A program made the translations under genes and the position numbers. Source: Macrostomum hystrix (Eukaryota; Platyhelminthes; Macrostomidae). From it: a stretch of DNA of 64,000 nucleotides. Location of the stretch: positions 8,544,501 to 8,608,500 of the forward strand of contig CATNEN010000025.1 of the NCBI GenBank assembly GCA_950097015.1. Direction: 5' to 3'. Below the pieces are notes generated by a model. The model was not told the origin of the DNA and searched no databases. It saw only the letters and a list, made by a program, of their open reading frames with translations. This document shows, one piece after another, positions 1 to 11,699 of the stretch; position 1 is the first letter of the stretch; each line of letters starts with the position of its first letter.

Positions 1-292
1 TTAGACGTCAGGATCACTTGTTAGACGTCAGGATCACCTGTTAGACAAAAGGATCACCTGTTTGACGTCAGGATCACCTGTTAGACAAAAGGATCACTTG
101 TTAGACGTCAGGATCACCTGTTTGACAACAGGATCACCTGCTATACAACCGGATCACCTGTTAAACATCCGCGCTACCTGTTAGACATTAGGATCACCTG
201 TTAGACATTAGGATCACCTGTTAGACATCAGGATAACCTGTTAGACATCAGGATTGCCTGTTAGACACCAGGATCACCTGTTAGATCACCTG
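1..292. repeat. 20-bp minisatellite, about 14 units
   Basis: The unit is close to ttagacgtcaggatcacctg. Units differ mainly at positions 6-10 (gtca, aaaa, attа-like and atca variants). The array runs in from the left edge and ends directly before the acceptor-like cagccag that precedes the exon at about 301, so it probably lies in an intron. There are no unique spacers. Confidence 0.95.
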
Positions 293-300
293 TCAGCCAG

Positions 301-499
301 TGAGATCACCAATCGCCACATCCTCCAGTCGAGAGCCCCAGACTGGGCCTGCGAGGGAGGCCGCAGCAGTCTGGGCAGCGGCGACTTCGCCGACGAAGTC
401 CGCCGGCTGTCGTCCTGTTCGCAGTTCGACGAGGCTCGCCGGGCTTCTGGCGACCTGCAGCAGCAGAAAGCGGCCAAGACAAAGAAGAAGAGCATGTGA
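301..499 (+). CDS. 3'-terminal exon of an unrecognised gene (partial)
   Basis: Directly after the 20-bp array there is an acceptor-like sequence (tgtcagccag) followed by an open frame of about 66 codons ending with TGA at 497-499. The residues are charged and Arg/Ala/Ser-rich, with a Lys-rich tail ending KAAKTKKKSM. An AATAAA lies 44 bases downstream, as expected of a last exon. GC content is clearly above the flanks. I do not recognise the protein. The rest of the gene would lie left of the window. Other frames on both strands are also open here, so the frame choice rests on the stop and poly(A) arrangement only. Confidence 0.3.
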
Positions 500-542
500 G
501 CAGCCTGCGATTACCTGAGATTTTGTAGCCAATGTCTGGAAT

Positions 543-548
543 AATAAA
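543..548 (+). terminator. Poly(A) signal AATAAA
   Basis: A canonical hexamer 44 bases after the stop of the preceding terminal exon. Confidence 0.4.
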
Positions 549-1235
549 AGACAATAGCGCGAGTTATTATGAGTATCTAGGCCCGGTGAAGTCCATACTC
601 AGGTTAGGACATTAAAGGTGATAGGGGGATATAAGCCGTATCAAAGTAGCATCTTGGAACGCAATAAAATCCCATTTTGCCCGCATTTTCCATGTGAATC
701 AATGCGACTAACCGGGAATTCTTGATCGTTCTAGAAAATACCTGCAAAAAAATAAATCCACGAGCAAAATCAGCTCTATCGGAATAAATTTTTCATTTGT
801 TTCGTGATTGTCTTTCGGATTGAAATCCCAAAAGTAATTCCCCCCCGCCTTCTCCATGTCTCGCTGACAAGTTTCCCTTCTCTCGCCGCCAGGGCCGCCC
901 GAATTTACTCCCATATTTCTCGTCGTCTCTAAATCCCCATTTTATTTTTGAAGAAGCGAAGCAACAATGCTCGGAATCAGGAGGGGAAGGCAATTAAGCA
1001 CCCAGTCTGGAGGCTGGGCGGGTCGACTTCTGCTCAACTCCCTGACGTCCCGTGAATAATTTAGGAGGCTGCAGCGGTGGAGACATCAACTACGGATCGG
1101 GAACAGAACAAAACATCGACTCGTCAGCGTAAAGAGTCCCGCGGTTTTCCAATCCTCCGGCTCCCATCCCACTTTTATTCTACTTGTCTCATGTGCCCTG
1201 CGATAGACTAGCGCTTGAGTCAGAAAGTGCACCTG
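549..1235. other. Intergenic / RGS 5' region
   Basis: No convincing coding signal was seen on either strand. The stretch presumably holds the promoter and 5' UTR of the RGS gene. A 5' UTR acceptor may lie just before 1218, but no TATA box or initiator stands out. Confidence 0.4.
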
Positions 1236-2767
1236 ATGATGGAATGTCTAGAGCCATCTTTTATCCATTTTAGAGGCGACAAGTTCAGCTTCTTGTCCAG
1301 GAAGTCGGCAGACGCATCGGCGGCTGAGAAATCTTCCGGGCTTCGCGCATTCCGGCCGTCGGCTGAGCAGGTTCAACGCTGGGGCGTCTCCTTTGACTGC
1401 CTGCTGAATGACAAGTGTAAGAGCCGAATCGATTTGATTTAGGAGAATACGATGTTCTTGATTCTTGAAAAAATCTGGAATCTTAGATGGTGAACGTTTG
1501 GGGCAGAGAGAATTCAAGTCAAGACCCTTGCTCGCGGTGTACATTGAGGGTCAGAGAGAATTCAAGTCAAGACCCTTGCTCGCGGTGTACATTGAGGGTC
1601 AGAGAGAATTCAAGTCAAGACCCTTGCTCGCGGTGTACATTGAGGGTCAGAGAGAATTCAAGTCAAGACCCTTGCTCGCGGTGTACATTGAGGGTCAGAG
1701 AGAATTCAAGTCAAGACCCTTGCTCGCGGTGTACATTGAGGGTCAGAGAGAATTCAAGTCAAGACCCTTGCTCGCGGTGTACATTGAGGGTCAGAGAGAA
1801 TTCAAGTCAAGACCCTTGCTCGCGGTGTACATTGAGGGTCAGAGAGAATTCAAGTCAAGACCCTTGCTCGCGGTGTACATTGAGGGTCAGAGAGAATTCA
1901 AGTCAAGACCCTTGCTCGCGGTGTACATTGAGGGTCAGAGAGAATTCAAGTCAAGACCCTTGCTCGCGGTGTACATTGAGGGTCAGAGAGAATTCAAGTC
2001 AAGACCCTTGCTCGCGGTGTACATTGAGGGTCAGAGAGAATTCAAGTCAAGACCCTTGCTCGCGGTGTACATTGAGGGTCAGAGAGAATTCAAGTCAAGA
2101 CCCTTGCTCGTAGTGTACACTGAGCTCTTATAATCCAACCCTTAAATTCCAGACGGTCTAGCTCTGTTCAGAGCCTTTCTCAAGACTGAGTACTCGGACG
2201 AGAACATAGAATTCTGGATCGCCTGCGAAGAGTATCGCAGCATAGTCGGACTTAAAAAGCAGACACTGAAAGCGCAGAAGATTTATACTGAGTTTGTAGC
2301 TTTCCAGGCGCCCAGAGAGGTAAATCGATGATCTAGCTAATATTGATTTTATTTTTCTGGATTAAAATTGTGACTTTGCGAGGGCACTCCGCATTGAATC
2401 TGTCATCTTAAAAAACGTTGCTGTAACCAAGTTAATAAATTTCTACCTGGTGTTTGAACTTCTAACCTCGGCGCAGGTGAACTTGGACAGCACGACCCGG
2501 CTGGCAACCATCAACGCAATGGGCAGCCCAGATAGTCATCTGTTCGAGCAGGCGCAGAAACGGATCCAGGCTCTGATGGAGAAGGACTCCTACCAGCGCT
2601 TCCTTCGCTCCGAAGTCTATCAGAGCCTGGTAAAGGACGCTCCCGCACCTGGCACCTCCGCTGCCGCTATGTCCTCGGTTGCTGTAGCCGCCACAGCAGC
2701 CACTGCTACCTCAACCACACCTTCAGCAGCAGCAACAGAGGATCCTGCTCTTCAGCAGGGTAACTGA
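1236..2767 (+). CDS. Regulator of G-protein signalling, R4-like, three exons
   Basis: Exons are 1236-1416, 2153-2319 and 2477-2767. Phases (1, 0) join to 639 nt, giving 212 residues. The RGS box opens with [19 protein letters not shown]. It continues with [20 protein letters not shown], which holds the conserved EN and FW residues of the G-alpha-contacting helices, and closes with VNLDSTTR and [10 protein letters not shown]. The family accelerates GTP hydrolysis by Gi/Gq-type alpha subunits at the plasma membrane. The short N-terminus (SFLSRKSAD) resembles the amphipathic leader of RGS4-like proteins, and the C-terminus is a low-complexity Ala/Thr/Ser tail. The start is the first ATG in the frame; the next codon is also ATG. 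Intron 1 contains a 48-bp minisatellite. The exact paralogue (RGS4/5/8/16 type) cannot be fixed by eye. Confidence 0.9.
1503..2120. repeat. 48-bp minisatellite in RGS intron 1, 13 units
   Basis: Each unit runs from the agagagaattcaagtcaaga block to the next and translates as 16 residues beginning [12 protein letters not shown]. Twelve units are essentially identical and the last is diverged. Because 48 is a multiple of 3, the array is open in more than one frame. It lies wholly between the RGS donor at 1417 and the acceptor before 2153, so it is intronic. Near-identity suggests recent expansion or homogenisation. Confidence 0.97.
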
Positions 2768-3100
2768 GGTGGCAGCTTGATGCCAGACTCTCGGCGTGAT
2801 GTTCAAAGTTTGCAGTTGGATTACTTTTCGACTCTAAGCCAGTAGTATAATTAATTTCTGTACTTCTGCGAAGTCTGATTAGGTACAGTTATATGTAAAT
2901 TTATATTGTGTGCTTGAGCCATTCAGACTGGAGCATTCAGAAAGGCTAATTGTATACGACTGTCGAAAAATGAAAGTTAAATTAGAAAAATTTCTAATTT
3001 AAATAGAAATGGAATTACAGTATTTCTAGAGTGCTTACAAAAGATATCGGACATACTAATGTACAAATGTACCAGTTTACTGGCGTTCTAGAGTAGTGAT
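2768..3100. other. RGS 3' UTR / intergenic, nothing else seen
   Basis: AT-rich sequence after the RGS stop. I found no clean AATAAA close to the stop and no second gene. Confidence 0.4.
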
Positions 3101-3104
3101 GGAC

Positions 3105-3470
3105 TGAAGTACGAGGGTACTGGCGTACTAGGGTACTGGCGTACTAGGGTACTGGCGTACTAGGGTACTGGCGTACTAGGGTACTGGCGTACTAGGGTAC
3201 TGGCGTACTAGGGTACTGGCGTACTAGGGTACTGGCGTACTAGGGTACTGGCGTACTAGGGTACTGGCGTACTAGGGTACTGGCGTACTAGGGTACTGGC
3301 GTACTAGGGTACCTGCGTACCCTAGGGTACGTGCATACTAGGGTACGCTAGTACTCGGGTACGTGCGTAATAGGGTACTTGCTTACTAGGGTGCTTGCGT
3401 GCTAGGGTACTGGCGTAGCAGGGTGCCTGCGTACTAGGGAACGTGCGTACTAGGGTACTTCTAGAGTAAG
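3105..3470. repeat. 17-bp minisatellite
   Basis: The unit is gtactggcgtactaggg. About a dozen units are perfect up to about 3311, then units decay with substitutions and small indels towards 3470. The decay is one-sided, so the left part is the younger or homogenised end. Confidence 0.95.
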
Positions 3471-3509
3471 TATTCTGTAAAACTTTCCAGAGCAGAGGGT
3501 ACTATACTA

Positions 3510-3742
3510 CACCTTTTCACGTTCAATTTTGATCAAATTCCAGTTCTAAAAGAACTAGCGGAAATTCAATTCAGACACTTTGAGCTCGTATGGTCAGTGC
3601 TAACAGAAAAGTAATAAAAACAAGCACCCTTTCAAAAGCAACAGAGCCCATTCAATTCAAACTCGGCTTTTTGTCTCTGGCAAAATATCACCGGCTAGAA
3701 TGTTAGAACTGGAATTTGATCAAAATTGAACGTGAAAAGGTG
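3510..3742. repeat. 233-bp element with perfect 39-bp inverted repeats
   Basis: The 39 bases at 3510-3548 (beginning caccttttcacgttcaattt) are exactly the reverse complement of 3704-3742, with a 155-base middle. No obvious target-site duplication flanks the arms. It could be a foldback or MITE relic, or a transcribed hairpin. Confidence 0.8.
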
Positions 3743-3749
3743 AAAAGTC

Positions 3750-4540
3750 GCAGATTGCTAGTACCCATGGTAGTTTGCCAGGAAGGGTATAAATTTCGTA
3801 CAGCAATCGGCGCAACTGATCGCCTGTTCAATACAGCGCGATTCCAAAAATCAATCGATCAGCCCATGCTCATTGGTATGCTCTGCTTGTGGTTCGTAAA
3901 CGATTCGTGGTTCAAGAGTATGAGTATTTTTAATACTTGTTTCGAACGAGTTATTTTTTATAAATACGAATAGGCACTTTCGTGGGCATTACAATTTTTT
4001 TTCAAATCTTCAAACTGATGTTTTTTCTCATTCCACTGTTTTGTTCGATTTCAAATTTATTTTTCTAGTAGTTCAAGATAGTTTGTTTGTCAATAGTTGT
4101 GCAATTGAATTTATACTGTGTGTCGTTAAACTAGCTGTTTTGCCCTGAATTCTTTTCACTTGTTTCATTCATGTACTCGTAGTATTGCCAGTTGCAAATT
4201 CTAATGCACAGACTATTTTGTATTGTATACGAGCAATTGTATTGGATTGCATTGTATTGCTTTATCTGTAATCATTGGATACTTAGAACTAACTACAAAT
4301 TTGAGAAATTTGTACATTGTACACACAGGATCTCAGAAAATTTATTGTGTAATATTTATAAATGATTTTTGACCCGCATTAATCGTTGATTTTAATAGTC
4401 GAAGGAGAAATGCGAAATATACATAGAAAGGACAACCTTGTTAGCTTTGTAAGTTTCAACGTTACAGCCACAGTAACAGCACTTCATGACAGAACTGTTT
4501 GAATCAAACTTCACGCACACACGTGAAGCGTTCCGAGCGT
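3750..4540. other. AT-rich intergenic, no gene seen
   Basis: The only long open stretch (about 85 codons across 3716-3973) overlaps the inverted-repeat arm and has no recognisable domain. I see no promoter, RNA gene or repeat array. Confidence 0.4.
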
Positions 4541-4542
4541 TC

Positions 4543-4990
4543 ACTGAAGCACTGGGTGTGAAGGAGTTGATTGGCTGGGGCATGCACTGAAGCACTGGGT
4601 GTGAAGGAGTTGATTGGCTGGGGCATGCACTGAAGCACTGGGTGTGAAGGAGTTGATTGGTTGGGGCATGCACTGAAGCACAGGGTGTGAAGGAGTTGAT
4701 TGGCTGGGGCATGCACTGAAGCACTGGGTGTGAAGGAGTTGATTGGCTGGGGCATGCACTGAAGCACTGGGTGTGAAGGAGTTGATTGGCTGGGGCATGC
4801 ACTGAAGTACTGGGTGTGAAGGAATTGATGGGCTGGGGCATGCACTGAAGCACTGGTGTGAAGGAATTGATGGGCCGGGGCATGCACTGAAGCACTAGTG
4901 TGAAGGAGTTGATTGGCTGGGGCATGCACTGAAGCACTGGGTGTGAAGGAGTTGATTGGCTGGGGCATGCACTGAAGCACTGGGTGTGAA
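4543..4990. repeat. 43-bp minisatellite, about 10 units
   Basis: The unit begins gcactgaagcactgggtgtg and contains aaggagttgattggctgg. Single-base indels in the middle units (a missing g in cactggtgtg) break the phase. Long minus-strand frames here are artefacts of the array. Confidence 0.95.
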
Positions 4991-5116
4991 AGAGCATCCC
5001 ATCTGCATGGGGGCTGGGGGCATCCCATCATTAGGCGGTGGGACGTCACGGTCATTGACAGTTTCTATGGTGAGTAAACTAGGAACACTAGATATTATAT
5101 AAATTAATACAGTCGT

Positions 5117-6199
5117 CTAGCCGTCAACAGCCCATCCAGCGGGTAGTTTCACACTGCGGAACGTCAAATTCCTACTAGCCGACGAGCCTGTAGTCAGCGG
5201 ACGCCGTCGCCGACCAGCACTGCCGGCTCCTCTAACGGACGTCTCAGCAGCCTCGACATCAGACTCCTCGTCCGGAGCTGGGATTGCTTCCGCGGCGCCG
5301 CCTCCGACAGCGATGGACAACGACCTGGCGTAATAGTAACTCGAAGCCGACGTCTGTCCATCCCCGTCTGCGCCACCAACGCAAAGCTTAGCGAGACTGT
5401 CGCAGAACTGCTGCACCCGCTCTGGATGCCGTAGTTCGGCACGACGTCGCCTGTCCAGCTCCAGCAGCCGCTGACTGCCAGCTGAACCGTCAGCCGAATC
5501 GGCCACTCGACGCTCAACCGTGGCCAGGAGTTGACTAGTGAGCTGCGGACTGCCAACGCGTTTCGTCTGTTGGTGGCAGAAAACAGAATGATGCAGAAGT
5601 TCTGTTAGCAGGGTGGTCGTCAGGATAATTTTGGACAGAGTCGCTTTCCCCAACATTTCTGGTTCGATGTCGCCTGAGGCGTTACGCCATTGTCAGAGCC
5701 AAGTAAGCAGAAACGGGTAAGAGCAGAGATCCCTAATGACCAGAATGAGCTCTTGAGCATTGGCTGTCGTTCGAATCATTCGAAAACCCTCAGTGACTCG
5801 GGAGTTCTAAGACAATCCAAAGAACTAATTAGACCCCATTGATTTTGCTAGTGTATTGGACTTTGACTCGACCAACAGGCGGCTCACCTGGCCCCGCTGG
5901 TGCAGAACAGTCTGCAGGTCGCGCCGCTCCAGCTCCCGTTCAGCTGGCGTAGACCAAGCCGACTGCAGTCGGAGACGCCACCGTCTGGCGGACTCTCGAT
6001 CGCCGCTTCGCTTAGCCAGTGCCGCTCTAGTGGCAGCCAGGCGACGATTGTACAGCCGGAACAGCGCCGCCTGCTCGCTGGCCACGGAGGCGCTGATTAT
6101 GGCGCGGCCGCGATCCAGCTCGGCTAGGCGTTGACGCAGCGCAACGTCCTCCTTGAAGTTGGCCAGGCTCGCTGAATGCTGATGCTGAGCGCCGTTCAT
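5117..6199 (-). CDS. Unrecognised Arg/Ala-rich protein, two exons
   Basis: Exon 1 is 6199-5888. It starts MNGAQHQHSASLANFKEDVA and ends at a strong CAG|GTGAGC donor. Exon 2 is 5566-5117, entered through a CAACAG acceptor and read to a stop at 5117. Both junctions are phase 0 and the joined frame is 762 nt, giving 253 residues. The first about 100 residues are heptad-like and rich in Leu, Arg and Glu (RQRLAELDRGRAII), so a coiled coil is likely. The second half is Ser/Ala/Gly-rich, with an RRRR patch near the C-terminus. No enzyme motif, signal peptide or membrane segment is visible. GC-rich coding sequence between AT-rich flanks supports a real gene. A CCDC-type structural protein is only a guess. 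Confidence 0.6.
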
Positions 6200-6700
6200 T
6201 GTGACTGGGTGTGTCTGCGAAAATATCTCCGATGTGATGCAGCTATTTGTAGACTAGCTGCACACTGGCCAATGTTTGCACAGTTGAGCAAATTTGTCTT
6301 TCTTGGCCCAGCTTGTTTAGCTCTACTTTGCGGCTCATTAAGGTAAATTCTCGCACAGAAGCTGATGCACCTCTGCTATGAATCTCGGGTTATAACCGAG
6401 CAAGCTTACACGCATGAATATTCGAAAGGAAGAATACGCAAGTGATGGGTTTGGGCTATGCTAGGCTATTTGGTTAACTACACCTATAGAGAAACAAGGC
6501 AGCATGTGCTTTATCAGCAATTTGTCGAATTAAATCTGCTAGATCAGGGGTAGGAAATATTTATTCGTGCTACAGGACGTACAGTAGGACGTTCTCCCTC
6601 GGCGTGCCACCGCCGAGCGGCGGTCGGGCCTCGATTTGGACTGGAGGATGGCGGCCGACAGGTTAGCACAATGGCCACAAGACCACTGAGGTACACGAGA
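6200..6700. other. Upstream region of the minus-strand orphan gene
   Basis: This contains the presumed promoter of the minus-strand gene ending at 6199. A GC-rich patch at about 6595-6660 has no conserved frame I can assign. Confidence 0.3.
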
Positions 6701-6724
6701 TCAACTGGCATGGAATGTTGTCTG

Positions 6725-6890
6725 CTAGATTGTCAGCACCTCGATGTCTACCAATGTTATCGTGGCCGACGCTTGGCGCTTACCCCGGCCAACCTGTCGC
6801 TGGGCGTCTTTAAGGAACAAAGACAGAAGGACGAGGTCGTCGGTGTACCCCAGCTCGCTGTCGCGATTCTCGCTGACGCGTCAACCGATC
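6725..6890 (-). pseudogene. Decayed LINE reverse-transcriptase fragment
   Basis: On the minus strand the frame reads LGYTDDLVLLS (the catalytic x-DD box is at 6833-6847) followed by DAQRQV, matching the fingers-palm motif of non-LTR (RTE-like) reverse transcriptases. A stop at 6725-6727 and another just upstream of the motif show it is dead. The rest of the element was not found nearby. Confidence 0.55.
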
Positions 6891-6969
6891 CGGGGCACCC
6901 ACTCAGGGGCAGTCTAAAAAGTAGAAAAGAATCTTTACAGCATGAATCGACAACAACGTAGTTCTGTCC

Positions 6970-7725
6970 TCCGTGAGGTTTCACGGTGCGTGGAAGCGCC
7001 CAGCTTTTCATGGTAGTTTGATCTCAAATCGTCAAAAAGGCTGAGCATGAACTATCAAGGGACTGCTCTAATGCAAGACCTTTCCGTTGGTCGTACAGCT
7101 CAGGGCTAGTCAATTCCATCGTTGGGGTGCTGACTTTAATGAGCTCTACAAGAATGTGCTAGGCTCAGTGGTCGAGAGTTTAAGCTTAAAGTGTTTGATG
7201 TGGGTGATTTTGTGGGTTAGAGAGAATTTGTGTATGAATCAGTAGGCAGCTATATCTCGATACTATCAGCACACCCCTCATAGTAGTGTAGACAGACACG
7301 TATACGCTAGTATATTTGAATGTGCGATCTTGCGCTTGCGCGCCTGATACGAAAAATAGATTAATAAGGAACAAAAATCAACAGAATGAGTCCTTTTTGT
7401 TTTTTTAGCTGACTCGATCGATGCTGAGTCGATCAAGCAAATGTGTATTTCTTAGAAATTTCATTTCCAGGAAGCTTAGACGGAACCACAGAGCATGTGG
7501 CTAAAATTAGGAGAGAAGGCAAGTTCCCTTTTACAGTACAGTTCAAAGCTGTGCCAAAACGAGATCAGTTCTATTATTATAGACTGCATGCAAAATCTTT
7601 ATATAAGTAGTCGGATTCTTTGAATTGCTAATTTTATCATACCCAGAAAACTTACAAAACGAGTGACAAACGAGCACTATACACTCCAGTACTACAATCA
7701 GGTCTGAAATTAGAAAGCTTTATTG
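6970..7725. other. Intergenic, no gene seen
   Basis: Moderately AT-rich sequence leading into the SSUH2-like gene. No tandem array, tRNA or clear promoter element was seen. Confidence 0.35.
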
Positions 7726-7729
7726 AACG

Positions 7730-9393
7730 ATGGCCGATAGCAGGTGAGTTAAAACATTTGGCCAATGCGATCGAAATTATGAATTTATGTTTTGCTTGAT
7801 ATAAGCACTCACACGCAACTAATATGCCTCACAAGAAACCAAGAGCCGTACTTCACAGCGCAAAAATGTCACCTGGCTCTGCGGCAGTATTTGAAGAATT
7901 GCAAAAAATCTAAGACATGCCTAGCCATGCTGTGCGAGTGTTTCCGTCCTGGCGACCGCTTTGAAATTGACAAAGTGGAAAACTTTCATGCCTACAAGGT
8001 ACGAGTCTCTATATCGGAAATAACGTATCTAGACAAATAAACTGAATTGAAAATCTCCCACTTGTAGGTCATTCTAGAGTCCGTTCTAGAAGAGCGCAGC
8101 AACTACGAAGCTGAGATGCTCGAAGCTGATGCTAAAACTGCACAGTGCGAGGGGTGCACCTTTCCCGAAGAAGGACGCGAGTTCGAGAGCTGCGAACGAT
8201 TCGTTTCGATTGCTTTACAAGCTAAAGGCCCGAAATGCAGGAGCTGCAGTGAGTGCAACGGCTCTGGTCTGAATTTTTGCAATTGCTGCCACGCCAGAGG
8301 CTACCTTCAATGCGACTGCTGGGAAGAATGCGAGCAGCTGGAGCTGCCATCGGAGTCCATCTATGGCAAGGAGCCCTGCGACTCGTGTGACGGCTACACA
8401 CACTGCTACAGATGCCCAGAGTGTCAGGGTCGGCGTCTTTGTGCTAAATGCAAGGGAGCAGGAAGGACATGTCTGGTGCAATTAGTGAGGATCAATCGGT
8501 GTGTGAATCCCTTGATCATGGCATTGGTTGTAACAGGGCCATTATCAACCATTTACATTGGGATTCATTTTAATTGCTTTAATTCATGGGCTACACAGAA
8601 GTTATTTACACAGGTATCTAAAAATTGTAATAGATTGAAGACTATTATTCTACTTGGAGAACATTCAAAAGTTCAATGATTACAAGCAGAATAATCTGGC
8701 TTGTCTGCGACACTAGCCAGCCCGACTCTTCTCACTCCGAAACTCTTGTAAAATATAATTGCATTCTCGCTGTTGCCTCAGTGATTAGGGATTAACATTA
8801 AAAAAGTTTGACAGAATCAGTCTGAATAATTTATTTAATCCACAATTCTTCCCATGAATTCTGGCAAATTTCGGCTGGCAAATGTCGCCTTATACATTCA
8901 GAACTTAAAAAATAACAATTTATTGTTTACTAAAGGCCAACTTTGTTTTTAGCGAGGTCTTAGCGAAAAAGTCTGAGCTCGTGCAGTTAGTCCTTGTTCT
9001 TTTTCATAATTAATAAATAAATTCGATTCGCTTCTACTTTGCAGCACACTCTTAAGCGATTTCCAAATGGTAGATCTACCTAAACTACTGAAGCAGGATC
9101 CAGCTCTAGTACAGAAGGCATCAAGGGCTGAGGGCATCCCATTCAATGGCAATGAAGGCCTACTGAAGGATGTACCAGCCAGGCTGAAGGAGTCGCATGC
9201 AGAAATCCAGAAGAAGACAGGGCATGTCATGACAAATCAGCGGCTTCTAGCCTATCAAGTGCCAATAGCCAGGGCATCATATAGGTGCAACAATCGACAG
9301 CATGGTGAATTCTGGGTCTTAGGTGTGTCTGATGACTACTGTCACAGCCCCGAACTGCTATGGGCTGCATTCAGCTCCTCCTTCAGCCAGTGA
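7730..9393 (+). CDS. SSUH2: SSUH2-like DnaJ-type zinc-finger protein, four exons
   Basis: Exons are 7730-7743, 7836-7998, 8068-8498 and 9045-9393, with phases 2, 0 and 2. The joined frame is 957 nt, giving 318 residues. Exon 1 is only 14 nt (MADS plus two bases). Exon 3 carries a cysteine-rich region with CxxCxGxG-like repeats (CRSCSECNGSG, CPECQGRRLCAKCKGAGRTC), as in SSUH2 and the DnaJ central domain. Exon 4 supplies the C-terminal part (RLLAYQVPIARASYRC), which aligns by position with the LIPLTEVHYWY region of vertebrate SSUH2. The role of SSUH2 is poorly known; it is linked to tooth development in vertebrates. The exon 3 donor (CG|GTGTGT) was chosen because it is the one giving the right phase and similarity. 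Reading past it gives a hydrophobic intron-derived tail instead. No transmembrane segment is expected. Confidence 0.8.
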
Positions 9394-9426
9394 TTTATTT
9401 CCATATTAAATTAACAAATGACTGTT

Positions 9427-9432
9427 AATAAA
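9427..9432 (+). terminator. Poly(A) signal AATAAA of the SSUH2-like gene
   Basis: Canonical hexamer 34 bases after the stop codon. Confidence 0.6.
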
Positions 9433-9439
9433 AAAATTT

Positions 9440-11265
9440 CATTGATCTTATTTGGTGTGGAATTTTGGCTTATTCTACATTCAAATCAATTAAAAAATTA
9501 AGTTCTCTGTCTATTAGAAGCCCCCCACCCTAGATGTATCATTGCAAGAGGAAAACATGTAATTTTCTTCTAACTAGGCATAGTAACAGTATTAACAAAT
9601 AACTATTCAGATTAAATAAAGTTAGTCTAAGGAAAAATCTAGGGATAATCTAGGGATAATCTAGGGAAAACTGTTTACACATTTAAGAGTATACCACTTA
9701 AATATTTTTGGATACTAACATAATTAACTAGTTGCACTTGCCTGACTCTGAAAAATAAAAAAAATTCACTGTTCGGCTATTTATTTGTAATATAAATAAT
9801 TTATTTCTGTTTCTTTACTTTCATGTACCCAATAGCACCCACTTTAAAATCCAGATCAATGTAATACTATGTAGGCCAAATCAACTAGATTCATTAATTA
9901 AACTGATAAATAGGTATAATTTTTGTTGACCAGATAAATTAGGGGTGGGTGTGGTGCCCCCAGCATATTGCCTGAATAGCAGTGTATGCCATGCAATAGC
10001 TACAATTGTGCTATCAATATGAAAATTTAGATAATATGAAAAGCTCTCATTATCATTCTTTGAATATAAAAAGCTAGAAACTATCCCAAGTGTTCTAGAA
10101 TACAATATACTTTGTATAAAAACAAGAAATCATTTCTACTGTGCATAGTATACATCAGTCTTAAAAGGGATCACATTGTTAAAAAGAGTTGGTGATTACT
10201 GTTTACAAGTTTGAACCCTCATATTATAGCTATTATCTCTATCTCCATAAAACTCTAGTCAGACAATTTGTACTTCTTGCCTAACCTTCCTGACCTGACC
10301 TCTTTTCTTGACCAAAATTTTAGAGTCGGTTGGACAAAAAGAAAACAGCTGTAAGAGTATTTTCTATTCAAAGTTAAGCCAATCAGGCTGCCCCTGGCTT
10401 ATGTCTAAGAGCCATTTGGACTGGGGATCAGAGTCAACTGGTGCTACTACAATATACTATAATTCTGTGAACATGATGATATTTACTGACTTGCTAAGTT
10501 CTATAAGTAAGTAAGTTATATCATTGATCCCATTCTTATCTGCAAAAAAAATTGGCAGATTTATTGACATTTGAGCTTATCTAAATTTAAAAATAAATTT
10601 CAGCCTGATTTTTCTTTGTCTATTGACTAGTTCATATCATATCAAACAGATATACTATATAGCCATAGGATTAGCCATATAGGCCTATACAAGCCTAGCC
10701 ATTGTCATTGACTCATTGTAATCCAACTTTTATTGTAACCACAGCTGTCCACTATAAACAAACAGTTTACAGTGCTGCATATATAGAGTAGGATATACCA
10801 GTGTTAAAAGTAAAGATAAACCTGCCCTTATTGATAGGCAAAAAATAAAAGGAGATCAAAGAAAAAATATTTTTGACTAGGCTTAATGTTGGAAAAGGTA
10901 GTTAAATAACCAGCAGTTATTTATTATAATAACTTGCAATGAAATGTATTAACCATTTATTTTTCAGAAATTCATTAAAGCTTTATTTGTTTCTTTATTA
11001 TATATTTTTTATATGGTAGAGATACCAGCAAATTACAAAGTAAAACTATCAGCTAAGCAGGCCCTAATCTATTGGTTCCAACAAGCTAAGTTTGAGTGAC
11101 ATAGTAAACTTTGAAGTATTGTTGATACATATGATTTATGGTACTTCACTAACAATCATTAAGGATACATAGATCTCTACAAGTGGCTAAGACCCTAGAA
11201 AAAATTGCTAGCTAGTCGAGACAAGACAATAATTAAATGAACAAGCTAACCAACTATTTCCTTAA
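9440..11265. other. AT-rich gene-free stretch with a SINE scrap
   Basis: No coding signal. A short piece at about 9955-10010 (gcaatagctacaattgtgct) resembles the 3' body of the SINE family seen at 44.2 kb. Three near-copies of atctagggataatctaggg occur at about 9638-9668. Nothing else was recognised. Confidence 0.4.
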
Positions 11266-11358
11266 CAGTTTTTATTCTAAAGTTGGTGAAATATTTTTAG
11301 TCAGGCAACTCGGTACATCAACTGCAGCCTCGAGGCCATATGTTTGGTGGTAGCAGTT

Positions 11359-11664
11359 CTACTTCTTGGACTTCAATTCCTTCAGGGTGTCCTTTACCTC
11401 TGGTGGTGTGAAGTCATGTGGCTCCACTACCCATAGTAGGTGATTGCCGCGAATCGGCAATGGCTTTTCGATGCCCTCCATCCGGTTTCCACTGGTTCGC
11501 AGCACTTTGAAGTCAGGGCGAACAGCGAACTGGTAACTAATGTACCCAGTGCAGATCACGGCAGCAGTCGTCAGAGCACCAACAAGTGGGATACTGTCCA
11601 CGGAGAATACGAGCCGCTTAAGCAGTTGCGAAAAAGTCCTTATCTCCGCTGTCTGCGACTTCAT
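11359..11664 (-). CDS. Small B12D/NDUFA4-NMES1-like mitochondrial membrane protein
   Basis: A single-exon frame of 101 residues starting MKSQTAEIRTFSQ. Residues near 25-48 (DSIPLVGALTTAAVICTGYI) form one hydrophobic helix, followed by SYQFAVRPDF. The order IPL, one helix, then R/N-P-D is the hallmark of the B12D/NDUFA4/NMES1 family, small single-pass subunits or regulators of respiratory complexes. The ATG at 11664 is preferred over an upstream TTG because a TTGTTTCAG acceptor lies just 5', suggesting a 5' UTR intron or trans-splice site. An AATAAA on the minus strand lies about 85 bases past the stop (TTTATT at 11271-11276). Assignment is by pattern only. Confidence 0.55.
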   Translation of the reverse strand: MKSQTAEIRTFSQLLKRLVFSVDSIPLVGALTTAAVICTGYISYQFAVRPDFKVLRTSGNRMEGIEKPLPIRGNHLLWVVEPHDFTPPEVKDTLKELKSKK

Positions 11665-11699
11665 TTCGCAAGAATTAGGTAGTTTCTGCTGAAACAATA

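Noticed and set aside
1465-2133. Plus-strand frame of 222 codons with a 16-residue repeat
   Set aside because: It lies in RGS intron 1 and is the translation of the 48-bp array; the RGS exons join cleanly around it.
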